Below are positions 57,338 to 64,000 of a DNA stretch of 64,000 nucleotides, piece by piece. A program made the translations under genes and the position numbers. The number at the start of each line of letters is the position of its first letter. Within the stretch, counting starts at the first letter, position 1. The stretch comes from Nocardioides sp. Kera G14 (GTDB lineage: Bacteria > Actinomycetota > Actinomycetes > Propionibacteriales > Nocardioidaceae), in the NCBI RefSeq assembly GCF_020715565.1, contig NZ_CP085839.1:2976001-3040000 (forward strand), written 5' to 3'. The notes beneath the pieces were generated by a model, which saw only the letters and a program-made list of their open reading frames with translations, was not told the origin of the DNA and did not search any database.

Positions 57338-59170
57338 TCACGCCTTGTCGAGGTCGGAAGCCACGCGGCGGTGCGCCTCCCAGATCGCCTCGGGCAGCTT
57401 GAACTGCGAGAGGTGCTCCTCGCGGAACTTCATCTCCTGGCGCCAGCGGTCGGCGTCGATGGAGAGCAGCTTCTCGAGGTCGCCGTCCTTGAAGGACATG
57501 CCCTCGAGGTTGAGCTCGTCGGCCTTCGGCAGGATGCCGACGGCGGTCGGGTTGCCCTCGACCTCACCGGCCTGGAACTGCAGCAGCCAGAGCAGCGCAC
57601 GCACGTTGTCGCGGTAGCCGTTCCACAGGAAGTGGCCGTCCTCCGGGTCACGCTGGAACCAGTTGACGTGGGCGAAGACCGGGGGCTTCGTGGAGGAGCC
57701 GATGATGTCCAGCCAGTGCTGGGCGTAGTCGCCCTCCTCGTAGGCCATGAAGGGGCGCATCGACATCGGGTCGTAGCGGAGCTGGCCCTCGACGCCCTCG
57801 GCGGCGAAAGTCGCCTCGGCGCCGAGCGTCATGCCGTCGTAGACACCCTCGGCGATGTCGGTGATGGCGCGGATCAGCGGCTCGCGGTCACGGGTGCGGC
57901 CACCGAAGATGATCGCGTTGATCACGACACCGGCCGGGTCGTTGTAGTCGTCGGCTGCGTTCGGGACGTTCGCGATGGTCGTGGTGAAGCGGCTGTTGGG
58001 GTGCGCCCACGGCTCCTTGAGCTCGTCGGGGTTGCGCTCGGAGAGACGCTCGCCCTTCCAGTCCAGCCAGCCGTCGAGGTCGTCGGGGTGGTGCTTGGTC
58101 TTGCCCTCCCACCAGACGTCCTGGGTCTTCTCGTTGTAGGCGACGTTGGTGAAGATCGCGCCCGAGCCGGGCAGGATCGCCTTCACGGCGCCCGGGTTGG
58201 TCTCCTCGTTGGTGTCCTTGGCGACACCGAAGACGCCGTTCTCCGGGTTGAAGGCACGGATCTTGCCGTCCTCGTCGACCCACAGCCATGCGATGTCGTC
58301 GCCGTAGAAGGTGACCTCGTAACGGTCGCCGAGCGCGTCGGGCGCCAGCGTCATCGAGAGGTTTGTCTTGCCCGAGGCCGACGGGAAGCCACCGACGACG
58401 TGGAACGTCTTGCCGGTCTCCTTGTCCTTGATGCCCAGCAGGAGGAACTGCTCGGCGAGGAACTTGCCACTCGCCTTGCCGTCGTAGCAGGCCTGGCGCA
58501 GGCCGTGGGCGATCTTGCCGAGCAGTGCGTTGCCGCCGTACGACGACCCGAAGTGCAGGATCGTGCGCTGGTCGGCCACGGTGGCGAAGAGGCGCTGGTC
58601 GTTCTCGGTGCCCTGACCGAGGTTGGGCAGGTCGCCGGTGACGTGGACGGCCTTCACGAAGGACGACGGGTCGGCGAGGTTGTTGATGTGGTCGATGCCG
58701 ACGCGGGCCATCCGGATCATCTGCTGGACGACCGGGCGGCAGTCGGTGAGCTCGACGCCGGCTGCCCAGGCCTCGAGCGGCGAGCCGGCGGGGGCCATCA
58801 GGTAGGGGATGACGTACATCGTCTTGCCCTTGCTGGCGCCGGTCATGCGCTCGGTGAGCGTCGCGACCGTCTCCTCCGCGGGCTTCCAGTTGTTGTAGAT
58901 GCCCTTGTCGGCCGGGTTGGACGTCGCCACGACGGTGCGCTCCTCGGAGCGGGCGGTGTCCTTGTAGTAGGAGCGGCTGTAGTAGCGGTCACCGCTGACG
59001 GGGAGCAGCTCGCCCGCGTCGACGGACTCCTTGAGGAGCCGCGCGTCGTCCTCGGCGCTCACGACCTGGATCCGGTCGGGCGTGGTGATCGCTGCCCACT
59101 GCGCGACGAACTCCCGCACATGGGGATTCGTCAGCCCTGCCTCGTCGAGCACCTTGTCCACGTCAACCAT
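57338..59170 (-). CDS. pckG: Phosphoenolpyruvate carboxykinase (GTP)
   Basis: 610-aa GTP-dependent PEPCK converting oxaloacetate to PEP, the entry to gluconeogenesis. Motifs are HFGSSYGGNALLGKIAHGLR, the P-loop GGFPSASGKTNLSMTLAPDA (about residue 275), FYGDDIAWLWVDEDGKIRAF (metal-binding Asp), PENGVFGVAKDTNEETNP, NSRFTTTIANVPN and IIFGGRTRD. Length is typical. ATG 59170 has GAAGGG 8-9 nt upstream. Succinate from polyamine breakdown and acetyl-CoA from fatty acids would need this enzyme for sugar synthesis. CTCAAC-N6-GTTGAG lies 80 nt upstream as a possible operator. Confidence 0.97.
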   Translation of the reverse strand: MVDVDKVLDEAGLTNPHVREFVAQWAAITTPDRIQVVSAEDDARLLKESVDAGELLPVSGDRYYSRSYYKDTARSEERTVVATSNPADKGIYNNWKPAEETVATLTERMTGASKGKTMYVIPYLMAPAGSPLEAWAAGVELTDCRPVVQQMIRMARVGIDHINNLADPSSFVKAVHVTGDLPNLGQGTENDQRLFATVADQRTILHFGSSYGGNALLGKIAHGLRQACYDGKASGKFLAEQFLLLGIKDKETGKTFHVVGGFPSASGKTNLSMTLAPDALGDRYEVTFYGDDIAWLWVDEDGKIRAFNPENGVFGVAKDTNEETNPGAVKAILPGSGAIFTNVAYNEKTQDVWWEGKTKHHPDDLDGWLDWKGERLSERNPDELKEPWAHPNSRFTTTIANVPNAADDYNDPAGVVINAIIFGGRTRDREPLIRAITDIAEGVYDGMTLGAEATFAAEGVEGQLRYDPMSMRPFMAYEEGDYAQHWLDIIGSSTKPPVFAHVNWFQRDPEDGHFLWNGYRDNVRALLWLLQFQAGEVEGNPTAVGILPKADELNLEGMSFKDGDLEKLLSIDADRWRQEMKFREEHLSQFKLPEAIWEAHRRVASDLDKA

Positions 59171-59249
59171 CAAAAACGCCCTTCACAGATTCACCCGGCA
59201 TCCGCCATCACCCCTCGGGGCTGCGGACATGTTCCGGCACGCTACCTGA

Positions 59250-59267
59250 CTCAACGACGCTGTTGAG
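59250..59267. promoter_or_regulatory. Dyad upstream of pckG
   Basis: CTCAAC (59250-59255), GACGCT, GTTGAG (59262-59267): a perfect 6-6-6 inverted repeat in the 186-nt divergent gap. No assigned regulator. Confidence 0.3.
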
Positions 59268-59344
59268 GTGCGGTCCATGACCCAGCGTGAGTGGTACGTC
59301 ACGTCGAGGGCCAGTGGATCGATCCAAGCGTCGAGAGGCCGGGA

Positions 59345-59350
59345 TAGGGT
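59345..59350 (+). promoter_or_regulatory. Leaderless -10 element of the antiporter operon
   Basis: TAGGGT ends 6 nt before ATG 59357; no Shine-Dalgarno. Same geometry as Pr6Pr and tetR. Confidence 0.55.
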
Positions 59351-59356
59351 CGAAAA

Positions 59357-59830
59357 ATGGAGGTCGAAGAGACGAAATTGCCCGGTGTCGGACTACGCCA
59401 CGACTTCGTCACGGCGTCCGGTCGACGGATCGGTGTGATCTCGACCAAGAGCGGTTCCCGGCACCTGTCGATCTATCGGGAGGACGACGAGGACGCGGTC
59501 AAGGCGAGCATCGAGCTCGACCATGAGGAGGCCAGTGTGCTGGCCGAGCTGCTCGGTGCTCCTCGGGTCATCGAGCGGCTGGCGAAACTGGCCGAGCAGG
59601 TCGAGGGGATCAAGACCGCGGGCATTCCCCTCGGCGCCTCCCTCGCCGGCAGGACGCTCGGCGACGCCGAGATCCGCAGCCGGACCGGCGCCTCGATTGT
59701 CGCCATCCTCCGTGGTGATGAGGTGACGCCCTCGCCTACGCCCGACTTCGTCTTCCGCCAGGGCGACAAGGTCGTCGTCGTCGGCACGGAGGACGGCGTA
59801 CGCGCCGCCTCCGCCATCCTCGAAGCCTGA
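59357..59830 (+). CDS. KhtT-like regulatory subunit of a K+/H+ antiporter
   Basis: 157-aa protein with an N-terminal KhtT-type domain (LPGVGLRHDFVTASGRRIGV) and a C-terminal RCK_C/TrkA-C domain (TLGDAEIRSRTGASIVAILR, then FRQGDKVVVVGTEDGVRAA). Such subunits bind nucleotides such as c-di-AMP or sense pH and gate the membrane subunit. The stop is followed 11 nt later by the antiporter GTG, forming khtT-khtU order. Ligand cannot be deduced. The leaderless ATG heads a three-gene operon. Confidence 0.88.
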   Translation: MEVEETKLPGVGLRHDFVTASGRRIGVISTKSGSRHLSIYREDDEDAVKASIELDHEEASVLAELLGAPRVIERLAKLAEQVEGIKTAGIPLGASLAGRTLGDAEIRSRTGASIVAILRGDEVTPSPTPDFVFRQGDKVVVVGTEDGVRAASAILEA

Positions 59831-59841
59831 GCCCCGGTTTC

Positions 59842-61011
59842 GTGAGCCCCACAGCGCAGCTCCTGCTGGAGCTCGGCGCCGTCCTGTTCGCGCTCGGCGT
59901 GCTCGGCCGTGTCGCCGGGCGTTTCGGCCTCTCCCCCATCCCCCTCTACCTCCTGGCGGGGCTCGCCTTCGGCCACGGCGGACTGGTTCCGCTCGACGCA
60001 CCGGAGGGCTTCTTCCACACCGGGTCCGAGATCGGCGTCGTGCTGCTCCTCCTCCTGATCGGGCTCGAGTACACCGCCGAGGACCTGGTCGACAACCTGC
60101 GCACCCAGGCGCCGTCGGGCCTCGTCGACCTTGTCCTCAACGGCCTGCCGGGCGCGCTCTTCGCGATCGTCCTGGGGTGGGGCACCACCGCGGCGGTCGC
60201 GATGTTCGGGGTCACTGCCGTGAGCTCCTCGGGCATCATCTCCAAGGTCCTCACCGACATGGGCCGACTCGGAAACCGGGAGACGCCCGCGATCCTCGGC
60301 GTGCTCGTCCTCGAGGACCTCGCGATGGCCGTCTACCTGCCGCTGATCACCGCGCTCGCCGCCGCCTCCGGCGGCTGGTCGACGATCAGGGCCGTGGCCA
60401 TCGCCCTCGCGGTGCTGGCCGTCGTGCTGGTCGTCGCGCTGCGGTACGGCGCCCAGGTGACCCGACTCGTCACCGGCGGTACCAACGAGGTGATGCTCCT
60501 GCGTGTCGTCGGCTTGGCGCTCCTCGTCGCGGGGCTCGCCGAGGCCGCGCACGTCTCCGCCGCCGTCGGCGCCTTCCTCCTCGGCATCGGCCTCTCCTCC
60601 GAGATCGCCGAGACGGTCCACCGCCTGCTCGAGCCGCTGCGCGACATCTTCGCCGCGGTCTTCTTCGTCTTCTTCGGGCTCTCGACCGACCCGAGCAAGC
60701 TGCCCGGCGTCCTGCTCCCCGCGGTCCTGCTGGCGATCGTCGGCGTCCTGACCAAGATCGCGACCGGCTGGTTCGCGGGCGGACGTGCGAAGGTCACACC
60801 CCGGGCGCGGTTGCGGGCCGGAGCCGCCCTCGTGCCCCGGGGAGAGTTCTCGATCATCGTCGCCGGGCTGGTGGCCGGAGCGGTCACGCCGGAGCTGGGC
60901 ACCACCACGGCGGCGTACGTCCTCATCCTTGCCGTCGTCGGCCCGATGATGCCGCGGCTGATGGAGCCGATTGGGGCGCGACTGGCCGCAAGGTCCACAC
61001 TGAAGGGGTGA
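59842..61011 (+). CDS. CPA2-family cation:proton antiporter (KhtU-like)
   Basis: 389-aa membrane protein with about eleven to twelve helices. RFGLSPIPLYLLAGLAFGHG (about residues 27-46), LLLLIGLEYTAEDLVDNLRT, AMFGVTAVSSSGIISKVLTD and GVLVLEDLAMAVYLPLITAL include the family's ion-binding region; AHVSAAVGAFLLGIGLSSEI and LVPRGEFSIIVAGLVAGAVT follow. It lacks a C-terminal RCK domain, which the preceding gene supplies. It likely exports K+ in exchange for protons. GTG 59842. Its stop overlaps the next start (GTGA). Confidence 0.9.
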   Translation: MSPTAQLLLELGAVLFALGVLGRVAGRFGLSPIPLYLLAGLAFGHGGLVPLDAPEGFFHTGSEIGVVLLLLLIGLEYTAEDLVDNLRTQAPSGLVDLVLNGLPGALFAIVLGWGTTAAVAMFGVTAVSSSGIISKVLTDMGRLGNRETPAILGVLVLEDLAMAVYLPLITALAAASGGWSTIRAVAIALAVLAVVLVVALRYGAQVTRLVTGGTNEVMLLRVVGLALLVAGLAEAAHVSAAVGAFLLGIGLSSEIAETVHRLLEPLRDIFAAVFFVFFGLSTDPSKLPGVLLPAVLLAIVGVLTKIATGWFAGGRAKVTPRARLRAGAALVPRGEFSIIVAGLVAGAVTPELGTTTAAYVLILAVVGPMMPRLMEPIGARLAARSTLKG

Positions 61012-61385
61012 CGTCCAAGTCAGCGGGCAAGTCGGTGGAAGCGCGGCCGGTGAAGCGCCCGCGTCACCTGATGGACCCGAACAACCTGCAGCGACCGGTC
61101 AACGACCGCAGCCTCACCAACGTGCAGCGTTGGGTCTTCTCGGTGCTGGTCGTCTTCACGATCGCCCACCTCGCGGTCGGCGTCGCGATCGCCGCACAGT
61201 TCGTCAACGACGACGCGACGGCCGCGCGGATCGGCCTGAACATCATCGCCATGGTCTTCGGCATCCTCGGTGTCGCCGCCGGGATCGCGATCCACCGGAA
61301 GCCGCCGTTCGACCGGCGGCACGCGCCGTGGCTCCTGCTCGGCACGATCCCCGGCATCGTCGGCCTGGTGCTCGCGCTCAGTTAG
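61008..61385 (+). CDS. Small two- or three-helix membrane protein
   Basis: 125-aa protein: about 40 basic N-terminal residues (RPVKRPRHLMDPNNLQRPVN), then helices at about 42-64 (VFSVLVVFTIAHLAVGVAIA), 76-94 (LNIIAMVFGILGVAAGIAIH) and 104-124. Family not recognised. GTG 61008 overlaps the antiporter stop by 4 nt, so it is translated with it; the longer in-frame reading lies inside the antiporter gene. A role as accessory to the antiporter is inferred only from coupling. The stop overlaps the convergent GH13 stop by 4 nt. Confidence 0.72.
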   Translation: MTSKSAGKSVEARPVKRPRHLMDPNNLQRPVNDRSLTNVQRWVFSVLVVFTIAHLAVGVAIAAQFVNDDATAARIGLNIIAMVFGILGVAAGIAIHRKPPFDRRHAPWLLLGTIPGIVGLVLALS

Positions 61386-63025
61386 CCCCTGATCAACCAG
61401 ACGGCAGTGTCGGCCGGAAGGCTTCCGTCGGCACCGAGCGGTGACGAGGCGAGGAGCACGTCGCCGGCCGGCAGCGGTACGACGGCACTGCCGGTGTTGA
61501 TCCAGCACTCGACCGCACCGTGGCGGAACGCGACATATCCATCCCCGGGCGAGCCACCGGCGACCCACTCGAACGTGTCGTCCTCGCCCAGCCGCGCGCG
61601 GCGCAGCGCCAGCGCCGCGCGATAGAGGTTGAGCACCGACGAAGGATCGGCGGACTGGCCGTCGGCGACGTACGAAGCCCACCAGTCGGGCTGCGGCAGC
61701 CACGGCTCCGTGGCCGCGCCGACGGGGCTGAACCCGGCCGAGGTGCCGGACCCCCAGGGCAGCGGCACCCGGCAGCCGTCACGGCCGACGTCGCCGTTGG
61801 TGGCGTGCAGGAAGATCGGGTCCTGCCGAGCCTCATCGGGGATGTCCTCGACCTCGGGGAGGCCGAGCTCCTCGCCCTGATAGAGGTAGACGGTCCCGGG
61901 CAGGGCGAGGACGAAGAGCGTGGCGGCCCGCGCCCGGCGTACGCCCAGCTCGAGCTCGGCGGGCTCGGACGACCACCGAAGGCGGTCCCAGACCGACTCG
62001 ACCGGCCCGTCCGGCTGCGAGCGGGCATAGCGGGTGACGTGGCGGACGACGTCGTGGTTGGAGAGCACCCACGTGCTGACGCCGCCGGCCGCGGCGACCG
62101 CCGAGCGCGCGTCGTCGACGGTCTCCTTCATGAACGCCGCCTCGAAAGGCGCCCGCAGGAAGTCGAACTGGAACGCCGTGTGAAGCTCGTCGGGACGGAG
62201 GTACAGCGCGAGCCGCTCGTTGCTCGGCACCCACGCCTCGGCCACGAAGATCGGCTTGTGCGGGTACTCCTCGGCGACCTCACGCCAGGCGCGGTAGATC
62301 TCGTGGACGCCATCGTTGTCCCACGCCGGGTGCGGCTCGGTGTTGTTGCTGAGGCTGTCGCGGCGCCCCGCGTCGGGCATGCCGTCGGCCTTGACCATGC
62401 CGTGCGCGACGTCGATCCGGAACCCGTCGACTCCGCGGTCGAACCAGAACCGCAGGATGTCCTCGAACTCGCGGCGCACCTCCGGGTTGGACCAGTCGAG
62501 GTCGGGCTGCTCGGGCGCGAAGAGGTGGAGATACCAGTCACCGGGCGTGCCGTCGGCATTCGTCGTACGCCGCCAGGCCGGTCCTCCGAAGACGGACTCC
62601 CAGTCGTTCGGCGGCTCCTCGCCGGCCTCTCCGCGACCCGGCCGGAAGATGTAGCGCGCCCGCGCCGCCTCGTCACCTTCGAGCGCGGCGCGGAACCATG
62701 CGTGCTCCGACGACGTGTGGTTCGGGACGATGTCGAGGATGACCTTGAGGCCGGCGGCGTGCGCCTCGGCGAGGAACTGGTCGGCCTCGGCCAGCGTGCC
62801 GTAGTCCGGCTCGATGTCGCGGTAGTCGGCGACGTCATAACCGGCATCAGCCTGCGGCGAGGGGTACCAGGGGTTGATCCACAGCGCGTCGACGCCGAGT
62901 CCGGCCAGATAGTCGATCTTGGACCGGAGGCCTGCAAGGTCGCCGATGCCGTCGCCGTTCCCGTCGGCGAAGGAGCGGATGTAGACCTGATAGACGACGG
63001 CGTCCTGCCACCACGCGGTGCTCAT
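61382..63025 (-). CDS. GH13 alpha-glucosidase
   Basis: 547-aa glycoside hydrolase family 13 enzyme. The four conserved regions are present: DIVPNHTSSEHAWF (region I), GVDGFRIDVAHGM with the nucleophile Asp (region II), IFVAEAWV with the acid Glu (region III) and VLSNHDVVRH (region IV). WWQDAVVYQVYIRSFADGNG at the N-terminus is typical of actinobacterial alpha-glucosidases. It lacks a signal peptide, so it acts on imported alpha-glucosides (maltose, sucrose or trehalose type). It follows the sugar kinase with a 4-nt overlap. The longer upstream reading lies within the kinase gene. Confidence 0.92.
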   Translation of the reverse strand: MSTAWWQDAVVYQVYIRSFADGNGDGIGDLAGLRSKIDYLAGLGVDALWINPWYPSPQADAGYDVADYRDIEPDYGTLAEADQFLAEAHAAGLKVILDIVPNHTSSEHAWFRAALEGDEAARARYIFRPGRGEAGEEPPNDWESVFGGPAWRRTTNADGTPGDWYLHLFAPEQPDLDWSNPEVRREFEDILRFWFDRGVDGFRIDVAHGMVKADGMPDAGRRDSLSNNTEPHPAWDNDGVHEIYRAWREVAEEYPHKPIFVAEAWVPSNERLALYLRPDELHTAFQFDFLRAPFEAAFMKETVDDARSAVAAAGGVSTWVLSNHDVVRHVTRYARSQPDGPVESVWDRLRWSSEPAELELGVRRARAATLFVLALPGTVYLYQGEELGLPEVEDIPDEARQDPIFLHATNGDVGRDGCRVPLPWGSGTSAGFSPVGAATEPWLPQPDWWASYVADGQSADPSSVLNLYRAALALRRARLGEDDTFEWVAGGSPGDGYVAFRHGAVECWINTGSAVVPLPAGDVLLASSPLGADGSLPADTAVWLIRG

Positions 63026-63897
63026 GGTTCCCCACGGTACGGGGGATCCGCGCCCGGCCGGGAGACGGTCACCGCCGCGCAGCGGGCCGCGAATCCGAGT
63101 GCCCGCTCGAGGCCGACGCGGTCGATCCGCTGCAGCTCCTCGCGATTGACACCGGAGAGCGCCGCGAGGAGCCCTGCCATGAAGGAGTCGCCAGCGCCGA
63201 TCGTGTCCACCACCTCCGCCTCTACCGCCGGTACGTCGACCCGCCCCGCCCCGCACATCGCGAAGGCACCCCGCCCACCGTCGGTGACGGCGACGATCGC
63301 CGGACCGAGGGCCAGCCACTCCTCGGCGACCTCGCCGAGCGGGCGTCCGGGATGGAGCCACTCGAGGTCCTCGGTGCTCGCCTTCACCACGTCGGCCGAG
63401 GCGACGAACGCCTCGATCACCGGCCCCGCGTCGCCGACCGGGCCGAGCAGCTGCGGCCGGACGTTCGGGTCGTAGGAGACGATCGCGTCCTCCCGCAGCC
63501 CGGTCAGGAGCGGGAGCAGCTCACGCGCACCGAGCACCGCCGCGACGGAGCCGGTGTGGACGAGCGTGGCCGCACCACCGGCAGGTAGCAGAGGGGTCGA
63601 CCAGGCGATGTCGAAGTCGTAGAGCGCGGAGCCGTCGGGCTGGATGGTGGCCACTGCCGTCGACGTACGCACGTCGGAGGAGGCGCCGACGAGCTCGACC
63701 CCGTTCTCCGCGAGGTGGTCGCGCACGAGCCGGCCGTGGTCGTCGCCGCCCACGGGCGCCACCAGGGTGGCCTCCACCCCGAGGCGCGCCAGCCCGACGG
63801 CCACGTTGAGCGGACTGCCGCCGACCCGTGCGTCGTCAGGCTCTCCGGCGCGGCGGATGAGGTCGACCAAGGCCTCCCCGATGACGAGCGCACTCAT
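63022..63897 (-). CDS. PfkB-family sugar kinase, probably fructokinase
   Basis: 291-aa ribokinase/PfkB fold kinase. The N-terminal GGSPLNVAVGLARLGVEATL (di-Gly sugar-binding region, about residue 27) and C-terminal VDTIGAGDSFMAGLLAALSG (anion hole with catalytic Asp, about 231-250) are both complete. VSYDPNVRPQLLG matches fructokinases. Together with the GH13 enzyme it suggests that a sucrose-type sugar is split and the fructose phosphorylated (inference). The ATG overlaps the upstream gene stop and its stop overlaps the GH13 start, each by 4 nt. Confidence 0.88.
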   Translation of the reverse strand: MSALVIGEALVDLIRRAGEPDDARVGGSPLNVAVGLARLGVEATLVAPVGGDDHGRLVRDHLAENGVELVGASSDVRTSTAVATIQPDGSALYDFDIAWSTPLLPAGGAATLVHTGSVAAVLGARELLPLLTGLREDAIVSYDPNVRPQLLGPVGDAGPVIEAFVASADVVKASTEDLEWLHPGRPLGEVAEEWLALGPAIVAVTDGGRGAFAMCGAGRVDVPAVEAEVVDTIGAGDSFMAGLLAALSGVNREELQRIDRVGLERALGFAARCAAVTVSRPGADPPYRGEP

Positions 63898-64000
63898 GAG
63901 CGGACCCCGAGTCGCTGGCAGGCGATGAGGGCGAGCTCGAGGTCGAGCCGATCGTCCTCCAACGGCCGGCCGCGGAGTGCGAGGGCCTTGTCGACGCGGT
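63894..64000 (-). CDS. 3' end of an unidentified gene in the sugar operon
   Basis: The last 34 codons of a reading frame that enters from the right edge: ...RVDKALALRGRPLEDDRL then DLELALIACQRLGVRS and stop. The TGA overlaps the kinase ATG (ATGA), so it belongs to the same operon. The piece is helical and basic/acidic with no diagnostic motif; the family cannot be named from it. Confidence 0.55.
   Translation of the reverse strand, partial: RVDKALALRGRPLEDDRLDLELALIACQRLGVRS

Noticed and set aside
1..64000. CRISPR array, tRNA/rRNA genes, insertion sequences, prophage or integrative element
   Set aside because: I saw no regularly spaced repeats, no tRNA-like cloverleaf next to a gene gap, no transposase or integrase and no composition shift. 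Gaps are all under 300 bases. A dedicated scan could still find a tRNA I missed.

Overview
The window is about 70% G+C and almost wall-to-wall coding, with no stretch over 300 bases lacking a gene. It carries GTG and TTG starts, a TadA-associated protein, PGPGW and Pr6Pr membrane proteins, a DUF222/HNH protein, GTP-dependent PEP carboxykinase, RecBCD and many apparently leaderless starts. This fits a chromosomal segment of a high-GC actinobacterium, most likely Nocardioidaceae (Nocardioides-like). I saw no phage genes, insertion sequences, CRISPR arrays, tRNA or rRNA genes. Family assignments rest on motif recognition by eye, with no database search.

Layout. 1-7990: an L-rhamnose regulon, with a CUT2-type ABC importer (rhaT-P-Q-S), mutarotase, isomerase and the start of the bifunctional aldolase/dehydrogenase, divergent from a LacI-type repressor. 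7976-10936: tadA and its partner, upp, thpR and a VIT-type metal transporter. 11012-18774: a large secreted subtilase, acyl-CoA dehydrogenase, a transhydrogenase-like alcohol dehydrogenase coupled to a thioesterase, and a DHA2 exporter. 18821-23620: small membrane and regulatory genes (MscS channel with a Pro/Thr-rich partner, PadR regulator, uncharacterised membrane proteins), including an internally deleted DUF2200 remnant.

23592-37220: a polyamine catabolic supercluster. Agmatine deiminase, N-carbamoylputrescine amidase, amine (putrescine) oxidase and aminobutyraldehyde dehydrogenase form one operon. It is accompanied by a TetR regulator, a divergent APC permease-amidohydrolase pair, a LysR regulator and a gabT-gdh-gabD operon. 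Together these predict agmatine to putrescine to GABA to succinate, with glutamate dehydrogenase returning the transaminase's glutamate to 2-oxoglutarate. An Orn/Lys/Arg decarboxylase lies just beyond, after menB and an F420-type reductase.

40095-64000: an ACT protein; recC-recB-recD; a glycosyltransferase; an ABC exporter plus secreted protein divergent from a two-component system with a very short sensor loop; an HNH protein; pckG; a KhtTU-like K+/H+ antiporter operon with a third small membrane gene; and an alpha-glucoside operon (GH13, fructokinase-like kinase) running off the right edge.

Two expression styles are visible. Inducible operons (rha, agu, padR, protease, pckG) have Shine-Dalgarno leaders. 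At least sixteen other starts have a TANNNT hexamer ending 6 or 7 nt before the start codon, the geometry of leaderless mRNAs.
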